The notes beneath the pieces are model-generated. The model did not search any database, was not told where the DNA came from, and saw only the letters and a program-made list of their open reading frames with translations. From Leptodontidium sp. MPI-SDFR-AT-0119 (taxonomy: Eukaryota > Ascomycota > Leotiomycetes > Helotiales > Leptodontidiaceae), in contig JAHLEZ010000013.1 of assembly GCA_020726505.1 (NCBI GenBank), forward strand, positions 2,046,001-2,110,000: a stretch of DNA of 64,000 nucleotides, in the 5' to 3' direction. The translations under genes and the position numbers were made by a program. Position 1 is the first letter of the stretch. Each line of letters starts with the position of its first letter. Positions 23,242-33,759 of the stretch are shown in pieces.

Positions 23242-24057
23242 TTATTGCACAAGATTCCGAAATCCTGATCCTATTGTCGCCACCACATTCACAACGGCAA
23301 TCGAAAAGGGCAGCAGCTGCCGGCTGGAGCCCAAGGGCTCCGACATCTGGTAGTCGTTTATTTTGATGGTCATCTCGGTTATCTCGGTCACCACTATTGC
23401 TAAGGCTCCCATAACGATTTGGAATGCTGTTGAGAGCAGCTGGGGGCGAAGGTTTCTCCGTTTACTCGGCTCCTTGCTGAGCCTTTGAGTAAAGGCGGTC
23501 GTCAGGTTCCACCTGATCGCCAGGATCCCAATCATGTTGAACACCATGCCTAGTATGCATCCAATGACTGCAACTATTCGAAGAAATGTCTGCCAAGCAC
23601 CATGATAGATGCTGACTGAGAAAACTTTGACATCACAACCATCTTTCTTCCCAAGGTTGACCCCAGCGGACCAGACCAAGCAATTCGCAAAGGCGATAGC
23701 CGACCACAGCAACATCATCATGGAAGTAGATTGGGCAATAAATTCCCTAGAAAAGGGAACATTGCCGAGTTGCAAAACGAACGTGTTGAAGCTGACGATC
23801 TACCATTCGAGCGCAACAATGTTTCCAGCCGATCCGGAACCTTTGGATGTGTTTGCCAACACCACAATGGTGACGATGTCTGTCGCGGTGCGCACCGATC
23901 ACGCTTCATTTGGTTCAAGCTATGTTGTAATGATGACGGAGACCTATTGGAGATAGAGACTCAGGCGTATTTCGATGCCATACACGTCCCCATCGCTAAT
24001 GATGCTGTAGTTTCCTGCCTCGTCTGAGAATCTGGTTTCTGCGCGGACACTCTGTAT
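23242..24057 (-). pseudogene. fungal polytopic membrane protein, killed by in-frame stops
   Basis: One uninterrupted minus-strand frame from 24057 to 23242 (272 codons) reads as a membrane protein throughout but contains four stops: TAG at 23946-23944, TAG at 23922-23920, TGA at 23901-23899 and TAG at 23802-23800. Segments before, between and after the stops are all protein-like: ETRFSDEAGNYSIISDGDVY, then VSVIITT, SVRTATDIVTIVVLA and the long open part with WSAIAFANCLVWSAGVN and MSEPLGSSRQLLPFSI. The expected start position at 24057 is ATA rather than ATG. No indel is needed. All changes are single transitions from Trp, Gln or Arg codons, the pattern left by RIP. It resembles a common fungal family of 5-7 helix proteins of unknown function. 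Confidence 0.8.
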
Positions 24058-24859
24058 CACCAAGTTGAGACAATCCCTATTATCGGGATGGTGGAAACTA
24101 AATTACTAGTCCCTCGGAGCACTGTTAAATCAGTTAGCCGTTAGTATTAGATATATGACGAGGACAAACTTGTGCCAGTTCAGTCTTTCAAAAATCCAGT
24201 TCTCTCAATTTCCAGAGCGAGAAGAAAATTGCGAAGTAAAGACTTCAGCCTCATAGGGAGTTGCAATTCCTGAATGCTGGCAAGCCAAGCCTCCCCAAAA
24301 GTTCAGCTGGCAGCGGCAGCCAGTCAAATCATTTGCGAGGAGCGCTAGTGTTGAGTTCTCGATTCTTTTAGCCCAAAAGGGACAAAAAGATATTGATTGA
24401 GACATTTGGCGTATTTCGAGCGGGCAAGGCTTAAGCCAGCTTTAGACGGGAGAGGAGATCACCGATCTTGGAGTTGTGAATGTTGAGAGAGCTGAAGCGC
24501 CCGAGGCCCCTGGCACACTCTTGTCACATACACACTCTTAAATACGGGGCGACCGACTAGTCTTTATCAAGTGATAGAATATTACTTTCGCACGGATCTT
24601 CAACAAATTCTTGCAAAGGTTGTACTGGCAACAGTACAAAGCCTACTTAGTATTTCTCCAACCGAACAATTCGCTCTCAGTCTTAGCGCCTCATGTCGGG
24701 CAGCCACTACACCAACATCGACCTAGGGTCATGCGGCATTATAGGAGATGCCAATATCTCCGGGCTCGGGGTCCGACTTGGGTACTACCTTCAATTCGTT
24801 GCAGCTGTACTGTGTCCATATCTGGCGCCGCATCTACTCAGCGAGGTCTAGACACCCAC
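24058..24859. other. intergenic between two pseudogenes
   Basis: No recognisable gene. Short frames on both strands lack domains. Confidence 0.4.
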
Positions 24860-26400
24860 ACCCTCCGACCATCGAAAATATCGTTATAGTCGAAGCGCTC
24901 GTGAACGTTCATTCGCACTTTGGCCGCAAAACGTCCGTAATCGAGGTTAGGCCAGTAGCAAACTTAACCATTCTTGATACGGACCAAGTCTACAAGTCCA
25001 TCACCAGACATGTCTGCTAAGAAAAATTGAGAACTCTGAATCTGCAAGAACAAGCCTGGGTCCTTGCTCGTCGTCGAGAGGATTTGAGATTCGAACGGAT
25101 TCGTCAAAGCCTTTTTCCTGCAGCGAGGCATACCAAGTGAATGCTTCTGCTTCAGTGACAAGAATATCGGCAAAGCCATCACCTGTCAAATATATCATCG
25201 CCATATTTGGATTTGTAAAGTCAATGTTCGGAATCGACGCGAAGTTTCGAAACGCTCCCCATTCTTGTGCATTTGGGATCGCTTGGAAGAACCCCTTTGT
25301 TAGGTTTGAGAGTGAAACGAGATCAACAATGCCGTCTCCATCCACATCGACCATTTGAAGGTTCGAGAGAGATGGTTTGGCAAGAATAAGCTCGGCAGGA
25401 GCGAAATGAGCTTTCCCAAGATTGGGATGATACATCCAAGCAAGATCGTCTTCATACAGTATACCACCAATACCTTTACCGTACGGGTCAATGAATCGAT
25501 AACTAGTTCCCGCAGTCCCGATGGAATGTTGACGAGGCTTTTCAAATCAACAGTTTTAACCTCTTGAGAAATAACCGCCTGTGAGTGCTCGAATTCTAAG
25601 GGTAGGAAGCTGGCGGAAAGATACGTCGACCCGTTTCGTTGATAGGTAGTGTGCGCAGCGGACGCCGCGAGCAATGTAAGCACTGGGTTACCTTTCCTCG
25701 TATCTGCAGAATTCTGTCGCGTGTTGCGATATTGCAGATCCATCGAAGACACCAAACAATCCTTTCCAACGCCAAGCTCACTGGGGAAGTGGTGAAACAT
25801 GAGAATCCTTTGACACAATCTGTATGTTCGTACATCAAATCCCGCTTTAAACGATGAAAATGGATCGTTTCTGGCCAGCCAAGGACTGGATTCTATTGTC
25901 GAATTTCCAAAATGCTCTCCGTAGTCGAATACGACTTCAAAATGCCAGTTCATTTGGGAAAGATCTGGCCGAACAAGCCTGGAAACCATGTTTCTGTACT
26001 TGATGCGCTTGATATATCTTGGCGCACCCCGGGTCTTGTCGTCTCGATTTGACTCGCAAGTCTGACTGAGATCGACGTTGGTGGAGTCCTCTGCTTTGTA
26101 TTGATAGATCATGGCATTTCCTCGATCATCGTATGACTGGCAAATTAGCCAACTGAAGATTCTATTGTGATCCTCAGGATCAAAGATTCTACTGTTTGGG
26201 TCGCAACCATAGAGAGAAATCCTGTTCGCATTTGAAATAGATCGCCAATGCATTGTACCAGTGGAAACATCGGTCCATTGCTCTATTCTTGCAAACAATC
26301 CTTCCGTGCGAGGTCGATACCCTTGAACGGGATGCCGAATCCCGTTGACTTCTCTGATGGTTTTGTTTTTGGTCCATGACTGCCCATCGCATTGTGTTAC
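24860..26400 (-). pseudogene. relic of a Tc-toxin B component (SpvB/TcdB-like), frameshifted
   Basis: Three minus-strand frames carry successive parts of one family. The frame at 26298-25300 has SpvB-domain hallmarks: IFSWLICQSYDDRGNAMIYQY, RYIKRIKYRN, then FEVVFDYGEHFGN and RTYRLCQRILMFHHFPSELG. The frame at 25435-25001 has the TcdB middle region with FG-GAP-type DVDGDGIVDLV and LTGDGFADILVTEAEAF. The frame at 25182-24964 carries another, ADMSGDGLVDLV. These lie in different phases, and a further piece of N-terminal sequence is visible upstream to about 26400 in yet another phase, so the gene is broken by indels. No TcdB middle C-terminal or Rhs/TccC region was seen; the relic is truncated at both ends. 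In bacteria the intact protein forms the cocoon that holds the toxic C component. Fungal copies are generally ascribed to transfer from bacteria. This copy cannot make a working product. Confidence 0.85.
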
Positions 26401-28564
26401 CGGAACCAGATCCTCAACTCAGGGAAGATACCGTATATGAACCACAGGAGTTGAAGCCGCTGTGGACGCTAATTGGAGCGTTTTCCTCGGCTATGACAGA
26501 TCCAGGACGGAAGAGGTTGGATCCAAATTGTGCCCAGAAGAATAACTCAGAAATAGAGATCTACGTCATGGATGTCAAAAGGCATGCATCAAATTGGGGA
26601 TCCTGGGAAACACGAAGGGACGTATTTTTGGCGAGTGAAGAAGAAGAGAATTTGGAGCTCAGATGGCACGCACCGCAGCTCAATTTCCTAGCCTAGACTC
26701 ACCCCTTAGATTCCCTAAGAAATAACGTTTTCTGAAAATTTCTGCGGCTAAATACGATTTGACGTCATAACTTCACAGGCATGCTTGCCAATTCCTATAC
26801 TTCGTATTGAAGTTGAATCGAACTTAAGTCCCTCCTCGTCCGCTAACGATCACACAGAGGAATAAACAGAGGAATAAACAGAGGGACTTCGACTTTTTCG
26901 CATCTCGTACTCCAGAGTCTCTGGGAAGTATACTACCGCTCACAGCAGAACGAGAAATGCAAATTGGCGCTTCCTATGGAGATCCTCAAAAACAAAAAGA
27001 AACAATATCAAGGGGAATCTCTCGAGGAAAGCAGAATCGCGAGGCGGACCTCCAAGTGAGGTTCAAGGTTGCCCACCCAACGCACGTTGGGCATGCGTGA
27101 TTTCAGTGGAACCTGTGGAGGTCCTTGAAGACGAGATAAAACATCATGACTGAAGAAACTGACCTCTCGTCCGGGTGCCTCGTGGGGTAGGAAGAGTGGA
27201 TGAGAATGTTTGAGCGTGGGTGACTTCTAACTTGTGTCTCCTATCATGGACATGGAAACGAGAAAACGAAGAATCGGCGCGACAGTCAGTACGTATCATG
27301 CTTACCTCGTTCCTCAATTGTTTTGTTTTGCATGTTCCAGTGAATTTTATGTCAAAATCGTCCCATACGGCAGGACCTGCATTTACGAGCTATAATATCG
27401 TAGAGCATTTATCCGGCGCGAAGGAAGACCTTATGTGCATGAGATCTACATCTTCAGTAGAGGAGGAAATATATTCCTAAATTGATGAAAGGAAACCTAA
27501 GATACTTTATTTACTAACTTAGCTCTTTAAAAAGTATATTTGAAAAGCTAGCGCATAACCAGCCCTCAGTTCACGAGATTTCTATGCTGCCATCCCTTCC
27601 TCAAAATTACTTCTGTGATCATTCAATCTCTCTGCTAGTCATCAATTGTCAAATCATCTCGTGTAATTCCTTGTCTGAACATGATACGTTGTCTAATTAC
27701 GTCAAGAAAGGCCGAAAGCTTTCAAGTGAAAGAGACGGTGCAAATAGTTAAGCAAGCCTTCCTCAGGGGGTAAATGCAGCATCAGTTTTGCTTACGCACA
27801 GCAATGCAAGTAAAACTCGCGGGGTGAAGCTGACTGTACTTTTGTTCTTCTGTTTTCGATATCTGTCTCGTGAAATATGGAAAGTTTTCTTGTTTTTGAC
27901 TTGCTTCCCTTTGGCATAGCTGACTGCTTAGTACAGCGCAACACTTATTGCATTTCGTCAAGTTGATAGCCCTGCGGGATTCTTATTAGGTATCTTGATC
28001 CACAACTCAATCACCTAAGGCCAGCATTTCTAATTTGTTTTTTCCGTGTTCGGACAGGCGCAGCTAATACAGCCACAATTGTTAGCAAGCTGAACTTGGC
28101 ACCCAAGCTGGGCTGAGTACCTATGGTCGTTCAAGCATAAGGTATACTTGGGGATAGCCTGTTTATGCAACTCAGCTATAGCTACTGCGGCTAATTACTA
28201 TTGAAAGAGGAAGGTTGGGACAGGGACCGGGCCGCTTTTGCATCCGGGTTCCAAAGCAGCCGCATGCAGATTTCCAACTTCGATTTACCTCCTAATTAGA
28301 TCATCTGCCCTTACATCTTTAGTTACGACGCATGTACGAGTAGCATTGGCCCTGAAGTATATACAGTCGTCGATGTTAGATGTCCCAAAATTGCTGACAG
28401 AATGACTCAGACGACAGTAGAATTGCTGGAATAAACAATTGATAGTCAGCATAATAGATGCCAATGTAAAGTCGCCGCACTTGAAGCTACTGTGCGCTCT
28501 GCTATTGTGTAGAGCTTTGATTGGGTCGGAAAATCAAGTTTACTCGAACCTCCCCCAGCGTTTT
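26401..28564. other. gene-poor stretch
   Basis: About 2.2 kb without a supported gene. The first 300 bases may contain further traces of the toxin relic on the minus strand; a plus-strand frame at 26376-26696 is most likely its shadow. The rest shows no domain, repeat or intron pattern. Confidence 0.4.
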
Positions 28565-28680
28565 ACTTAGCCCAGCCTAGCCTAGCCTAGGGGTCAGGGC
28601 TAGGCTAGGCTGACCAGGAGGGCCGGGCTAGGCTGAAGCTAGGCGGAGGCAGGCTGACTTGGGCGGAGGCTAGGCTGGGC
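28565..28680. repeat. degenerate CTAGCC/GGCTAG repeat array
   Basis: Tandem AGCCTAGCCTAGCCTAG on one side and GGCTAGGCTAGGCTGA-type units on the other, inverted around about 28590-28600, continuing as degenerate GGCTAGGCGGAGGC units to 28680. Together they could fold into a GC-rich hairpin. The array directly abuts the inverted-repeat element that starts at 28687. Confidence 0.7.
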
Positions 28681-28686
28681 GAAGTA

Positions 28687-29032
28687 ATCGTCAGCTCGCC
28701 TTCGGTGGGCTTCCTGTTATCGCTTTCGCTCTCAGTCAGAATAAGCGAATGCGGATTTTCGACGATTTTTGGTGGGAAAAAGTGAGAAACACACCAAAAA
28801 TCAGGAACACAAAAATTTGGACTGCGCAAATTTTTGGTGGGAAAATAGTTAAAAATACATATAAAACTCAACATAACAAAATAAGTATATATAAAAATTA
28901 ATATAATTAATAATTAAGGATATTTCAAGAAATCTAATGCGATTTTGCGGGCAAAAAATCAATCCGCATTCGCTTATTCTGACTGAGAGCGAAAGCGATA
29001 ACAGGAAGCCTACTGGACGGCGAGCTGACGAT
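28687..29032. mobile_element. short inverted-repeat element (MITE), Tc1/mariner-like
   Basis: Terminal inverted repeats of about 70 bp: ATCGTCAGCTCGCC at 28687 and its complement ending at 29032, continuing inward through ATCGCTTTCGCTCTCAGTCA and AATAAGCGAATGCGGATT. Both ends are bordered by TA (28685-28686, 29033-29034), the duplication made by Tc1/mariner transposases. Total 346 bp with an AT-rich core and no coding capacity. The arms are nearly identical, so the insertion is fairly young. Confidence 0.85.
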
Positions 29033-29034
29033 TA

Positions 29035-29763
29035 ATACGCTGACCTCCCCCCATCGACGGACATTACGCACGATCCCCGCGGCTTGGCAGATCGATGGAT
29101 GCAGAAATGAAGGGACATGTCAGAATCTTTGATCATTTTGATGTGGCAGGGTAGATCCTACAGAGAATGATCTTGAGTTTGTACAATGTACGTACAGTAC
29201 AGTCTCACAAGCATATCATTCTTCGTAAGCAACGTAACACTGCCTCCCGATCACGAGGCCTCTCAACCATCCATCAAATGACAGCAGCTCCATAACGAGG
29301 AAGTATTTGCAGGTATTTCTTGGCCCCGCCGGCTGTAATCCTGAGAAGGCAGGTTCACTTCCTGTATCCCCGTAGATCGTACGACTCGGCCAATCTAGTC
29401 GAGAAATATTTGCTTTCATTTGTTTATGTACACCGGGAAGCTTGGCAGACCCTGAGCAAGTGAGCTCTGCTCGTACCAGGTCAGACTCATCCGAGGCGAA
29501 GGGGAAGTCTTCTGAAGGTACTCAAACAGGAATGTTAGTGCTGATATCATAAGATGCAGAGGTCTTGAATGGTATTGAATTTAGGTTGACCGTAATGTAT
29601 ATAAGTGTCGAGCTTTCCTCTCTATTCTCTTCTCATCATCACAATCACACAATCGTCTCCAACACAATCCCAACACAGCAAAACAAAACTCAATTGCCTC
29701 TGCACAATACTTCCAACCTCCAACACTCCATTTTTGAAACAACCCTTAATCCAATTAGCAACA
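29035..29763. other. promoter region of the cysteine-rich secreted protein gene
   Basis: No gene supported; a minus frame at 29216-29419 lacks features. The last 170 bases form the promoter and leader of the gene at 29764, with a TATA box at 29598-29605 and a CT-rich tract at about 29617-29642. Confidence 0.5.
29598..29605 (+). promoter_or_regulatory. TATA box
   Basis: TATATAAG lies about 160 bp before the start codon at 29764 and is followed by a pyrimidine tract (CCTCTCTATTCTCTTCTC), the usual arrangement of a strongly expressed filamentous fungal promoter. Confidence 0.6.
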
Positions 29764-30243
29764 ATGCAACTCTCCAGCATCCTCTTCCTCGCTATTCAAG
29801 CCGCTGGTGTCCTGTCAGCTCCATCAGCCGGCAACGAAGGCGACGCTCCTGATCTCGCCAACTCGTCTCTCCCACCTCCAGGAACATTATGGGAACGCTA
29901 TTCCGATCAAAAGGTACGTGAAACCCATCTCCAAATTTGCCATCCCCAATCCATACTACATCTCACAATCTGACTCTATTGGCAATATCGGACCTAGCAC
30001 TAACTCCCTAACTTCTAGAGCCCCCTCCAAGCTCGAGGATGTGTCTCAAGTGCCCCTTTCGGGTGCGATCTCGGCAAGAAGCGCTGCTGGAAAGTTTGCG
30101 GTGATGGTGGACAGTGGTGCTGGACTGCTGGTGGCGATGGAAGTGGACCATGGAACACTTGTAGTGATTGGGGACAGTGCAGCCAGCAGCAGAGCTGCGG
30201 CAAGAACTGCAATAATGCTGATGAATGCGGATGCAGCTGTTAG
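29764..30243 (+). CDS. small secreted cysteine-rich protein (candidate effector)
   Basis: Two exons, 29764-29913 and 30019-30243. The intron is 29914-30018 (GTACGT...TCTAG), phase 0, giving 124 aa. Residues 1-19 (MQLSSILFLAIQAAGVLSA) form a signal peptide with a cleavage-like LSA|PS. Residues 20-55 are a Pro/Ser/Asn-rich pro-segment. Residues about 57-124 contain 12 cysteines, with GCDLGKKRCWKVCGDGGQWC in the middle and a C-terminal ECGCSC, and several Trp and Gly; no membrane helix. The spacing suggests a disulfide-knotted, extracellular domain of the kind seen in plant-associated fungi, such as effectors or defensin-like peptides. No precise family name can be given. Codons and splice sites are clean, unlike the repeats around it. 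The unspliced frame ends after a few codons, which is why simple open-frame calls miss the protein. Confidence 0.85.
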
Positions 30244-30796
30244 ACGTCTGTGAAAAGAGACTTGGGGCGAAGGAGTTCTCGATCCATGATAAGCCTTAGG
30301 GATTCGCAAGGAATTGTTGGCTGAATTTTGTCATTCTTTACTACAATAAGAGGGGAAGCTAGTGTGCCTCAATAAACTATTTTTGGCACATGAAAAGTCA
30401 GTTCTCTTACGCAAGAGAGATGTCTTAGTGGCTACTCAAGTGACGAACGATGACCTGAAAGATTGAATCACGTTGATCAAGAATGTAACCGATAATTTAC
30501 CAAAAAGATACTCCACTTCTTCACGACAGGATAGCAGTCCTTCAATCCGTACTTTGAATTTGCAAGAATAATTCTAGTGCTGAATATCAACACAGGGCAG
30601 GCCTTAAGTGAAGGACTTCTTTTAATGACAATGTGCCTTCTGTTATTTTATACTTCATGAAATAGATCTAAATGCGATAATCAGTAAAGCAATAATCAGG
30701 CCAGAACTATCGCCATTATTAGATGATGCGGAATACCTAACTTTAATAACTATTGCCTCCTTACTCGGCTTAACTTTAACCGCCTTAAGGCTTTAG
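30244..30796. other. 3' flank, no gene
   Basis: Downstream of the secreted-protein gene and AT-rich toward the hAT-derived element. Nothing coding seen. Confidence 0.45.
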
Positions 30797-31226
30797 CAGT
30801 GTTCGCAATAGTGTATGTAGTATAATTGATACGCCCCACTATAGTGATATGGGACCGTTCCGAAAAATACGGAGTGATATAGGACTGTTCTAAAAAATAC
30901 GAAGTGATATTAGCTTATTATCTCTATACTAGATACCACTGCGCAGTATACTAGTATACTAGCGCGGATATGGAGGGGTAGCATGAGGGGTAGCATGAGG
31001 GGTAAAAATGGGGTAAAAAAGGGGGTAATTACGCCAAGAAGCCCCCGAATTAAACTTGATTTAGTTTAGCGCAGTATTCTACTAGTATTTCAGTATATTG
31101 CCGTACAGTACAGTATTATCACTACCCCTACCAATACGTACAGTCTCAGGAATACGGTACGTCGTATGTATCAGACCGCCTGAATACGGAGCTAGTAATA
31201 CAGAACGTACACTACTGCGAACACTG
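30797..31226. mobile_element. 430 bp non-autonomous hAT element
   Basis: Starts CAGTGTTCGCAATAGT and ends ACTACTGCGAACACTG, flanked by a perfect 8 bp duplication GGCTTTAG (30789-30796 and 31227-31234). About 115 bp at its left end, including the AGTGATAT subterminal array, and about 170 bp at its right end match the ends of the 4 kb element at 8505-12516. It is therefore an internal-deletion derivative of the same family that would need a transposase supplied in trans. The centre has GGGGTAGCATGAG repeats. Confidence 0.93.
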
Positions 31227-32073
31227 GGCTTTAGTAAATGCGAAGCTTTTAAGCGTTAGGGATTATATACGTTACTTAAGAGAAGATCCGGGCTATTTTG
31301 TAAATATTCTAGGAGATTAAAGTAAGTATTAATAAGAGAAATTACTAGGTATAAATAGAAAGCAACACTTAGTATTAAGTAAGTTATTATTTTAGGAGCG
31401 AGTTAAAGTTATAAGTAACGTTATTACGGATACCTACAGCGGACTGGTCGTATAGCATATTATTAGTGAATACCTCACTCACTTAACTACCTTTTAAGCA
31501 AAGTACTCGGATTTTATTACTTTAATAAAGATACTTCTTTTAAAATATCTTAAAGTATTATTAAAGTTGCGATACACGCTAGAATAATTAAAGAAAGGTC
31601 CGATTCTTTAACTAAAAACTAAGGTTCCGGCTTTACTTTACTACTGTTTTATATTTATTCGAGAATTATATATATTAAGTTTTAATATAATTAAATTATA
31701 AAGTAAGACTAAGATAAATTAATTAATATAATATTTTAGTAACTTTTAGACTAATAGATAACTTATATTATTATAAAATATTAAACCGAGATAAAAAAAA
31801 ACAATTCGAACTATACTTAATAAACCCTATTTAAGAGAAGAGTTCTAAGCGACTCTTAAAGAGAACTAATAATATCTAAGATATAGTGACTATTAATTAG
31901 AGTTCTTATATTATATATATTATAAATAAATAATAATAGTCCTTTATTTGTAATATACTTTTAATAAGATATTATTAATTATTAACTCTTTATAATAATA
32001 ATCTAATACTTTATTATTAAAGGTAAAGAGTAATAATAAGCGTAAAGACGCTCGTTAAGTCGGAAGGCTCTTA
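31227..32073. other. AT-rich eroded sequence
   Basis: Strongly AT-biased, with long runs of A/T and abundant TTATA/TAATA words, no open frame and no recognisable protein. Probably an old repeat eroded beyond identification. Confidence 0.5.
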
Positions 32074-32263
32074 TCCCCTTAGGTGCCACTAGGAACGCCC
32101 TCCTGAAAGCCCTGTAAGACTCCCTGTACTAAGCCCCTAAGAAGCGAGAAATAGTGTGTTGTTCAGGCTAGAACACGCTATTTGATCACTGATAGTCCCG
32201 CTATACTATTTTAGGCGTAGCGGCACGTGCCCATAGGGAGGGTGTTTATGGCACCTAAGGGGA
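32074..32263. mobile_element. 190 bp inverted-repeat element
   Basis: Left end TCCCCTTAGGTGCCA and right end TGGCACCTAAGGGGA are exact complements. Partial pairing (GCCCTCC with GGAGGGT) continues inward. Bordered by TA on both sides (32072-32073, 32264-32265). No coding capacity. Fits a TA-targeting MITE unrelated in sequence to the one at 28687. Confidence 0.7.
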
Positions 32264-32508
32264 TAACTTAAATATACTACATTTGACTAGCTTAACGAAT
32301 ACGCTATCTTTAGATTAATATCTATCTCCTAGATATCTCGCATATTAAGTAGGGAATTTGCCAAGAACTAGCGAAAAGATATTTTAGGCGGTAGATACAA
32401 GTAGTAAGCTAATAAATAGTATTAGTATTATATAAGTATATTTAGAGCAAACTTACTCCATATCATGCTCTAGGGCCTTTCCATCGCTAGTATATTGTGA
32501 ATACATGC

Positions 32509-33531
32509 CTACGAGATGTGCAGCTTCCTGCGCTTGTACTTTGGAGGGCTTTTCATCGACGTCGTGCCAGGACTTAGCCTAAAGTGTTGCGTAAGCATAT
32601 GTAAAACCAGGCCCTTGATTGACCTCACTTCAATACTACAGTAAGAGTATTTTGAGGCACGCTGCCAGTAGCCATCACGATGTGCTTTATGTACAAGGCT
32701 GCCATCATTCGTTGTAGAATATGTGAGTTTTCCTGCCTCGACAATGAAAGTATCATGTGTAATACTCCACTCTAAATAAACGGGAGGCTCGTCTCCCCCT
32801 CTCAAAAGCTCAGTAACGCACCGCAAAAGCTCATATATGCAGGCGTTGGTGGTCATTTCTGACTTGGTCCGATGGTTAAAACTTGACTGGTCACTTTGGT
32901 CGGATGGAATATAACTATCAGAAGAGCGGTGCTGGCGTATTTTCTTACTCGGGGGCTGAATAGGAGATGATGGCACTGACGGCAGTGAAGGAGGCAGCGG
33001 AGACGAGGACGAAATCACCGAGCCAGCTGGATTCGCGGAAGACTCAGCGATTTGCGATCTTAGCTCTCGCCGAGGATCAGAAAAGATAGGTGTCTCGAGA
33101 ACTTGTGCCAAAAGCGTGAAGAATGGTGCAAATTTCCCGGCGGAGTGGGCTAGTTCGTAATGGGTGAGATTCCTCAAGTTCCGCCCTAAAAGCTCGATGG
33201 CAGATCTTATATCCTGACATTTTCCAACCCAAGCCGTAGCTTCACAGATATAAGGTCTGAGGGGAACAGGAACTTCCCTCTCTGAAGGGCACCGTAGAAT
33301 TTGGAACGTCCCTATCTCACGTTTCTCCCATAAACTTCCTGGTCTAAGAGGGTCTGTTCTGAAGGCCAAAGAGTCTTGGAGCCATGACTGGAAGAGGTCC
33401 TTGAATGCCTGTGTGTTAATTAGAAGGAGTAGACATAACGAGGGAAATAGCAATTTGGATTCGAAAGAAAGCAGATGTTGTTGAGAAGTGTCGATACATG
33501 AAGTAAAGTTCAAGTAGAAATAATGATGCAT
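32509..33531 (-). CDS. hypothetical fungal protein
   Basis: Minus-strand frame ending at 32509. The part from 33408 down is convincing: AFKDLFQSWLQDSLAFRTDP, SLWEKREIGTFQILRCPSE, a Ser/Pro-rich linker (about 33020-32930) with KKIRQHRSSD, then a second compact part with YLEWSITHDTFIVEAGKL and GYWQRASKYSYCSIEVRS. The stretch 33531-33409 may be intron: donor GTATGC at about 33533, acceptor ACACAG before 33408 and CTAAT branch site. If so, a short upstream exon is needed and the stated start is wrong. No domain recognised; the layout (two folded parts, acidic and Trp-containing end) leaves the function open. Confidence 0.55.
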   Translation of the reverse strand: MHHYFYLNFTSCIDTSQQHLLSFESKLLFPSLCLLLLINTQAFKDLFQSWLQDSLAFRTDPLRPGSLWEKREIGTFQILRCPSEREVPVPLRPYICEATAWVGKCQDIRSAIELLGRNLRNLTHYELAHSAGKFAPFFTLLAQVLETPIFSDPRRELRSQIAESSANPAGSVISSSSPLPPSLPSVPSSPIQPPSKKIRQHRSSDSYIPSDQSDQSSFNHRTKSEMTTNACIYELLRCVTELLRGGDEPPVYLEWSITHDTFIVEAGKLTYSTTNDGSLVHKAHRDGYWQRASKYSYCSIEVRSIKGLVLHMLTQHFRLSPGTTSMKSPPKYKRRKLHIS

Positions 33532-33759
33532 ACGGCTGGGAGGAAAATTGAAGACGTGTTGGAAATTGGTGCCTGGGGCCTATCAAGTTGTGACGATTGT
33601 GCATATCATTGTCCTCTGTCACGTGCTCGCGCGTCCAGCTTGGTGTTTGAAGCGCCGAAGGCGATCGTCATCCGATAACAACAAACCTAAAACGAAACGA
33701 ATGCAACGACTCCGCGGCCTATAATCAACTAGTTACCTCGAATTCTCTTCTTTAATACA

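Noticed and set aside
26376..26696. 106-codon plus frame opposite the toxin relic
   Set aside because: Most likely a shadow; composition follows the minus-strand sequence and no family is recognisable.
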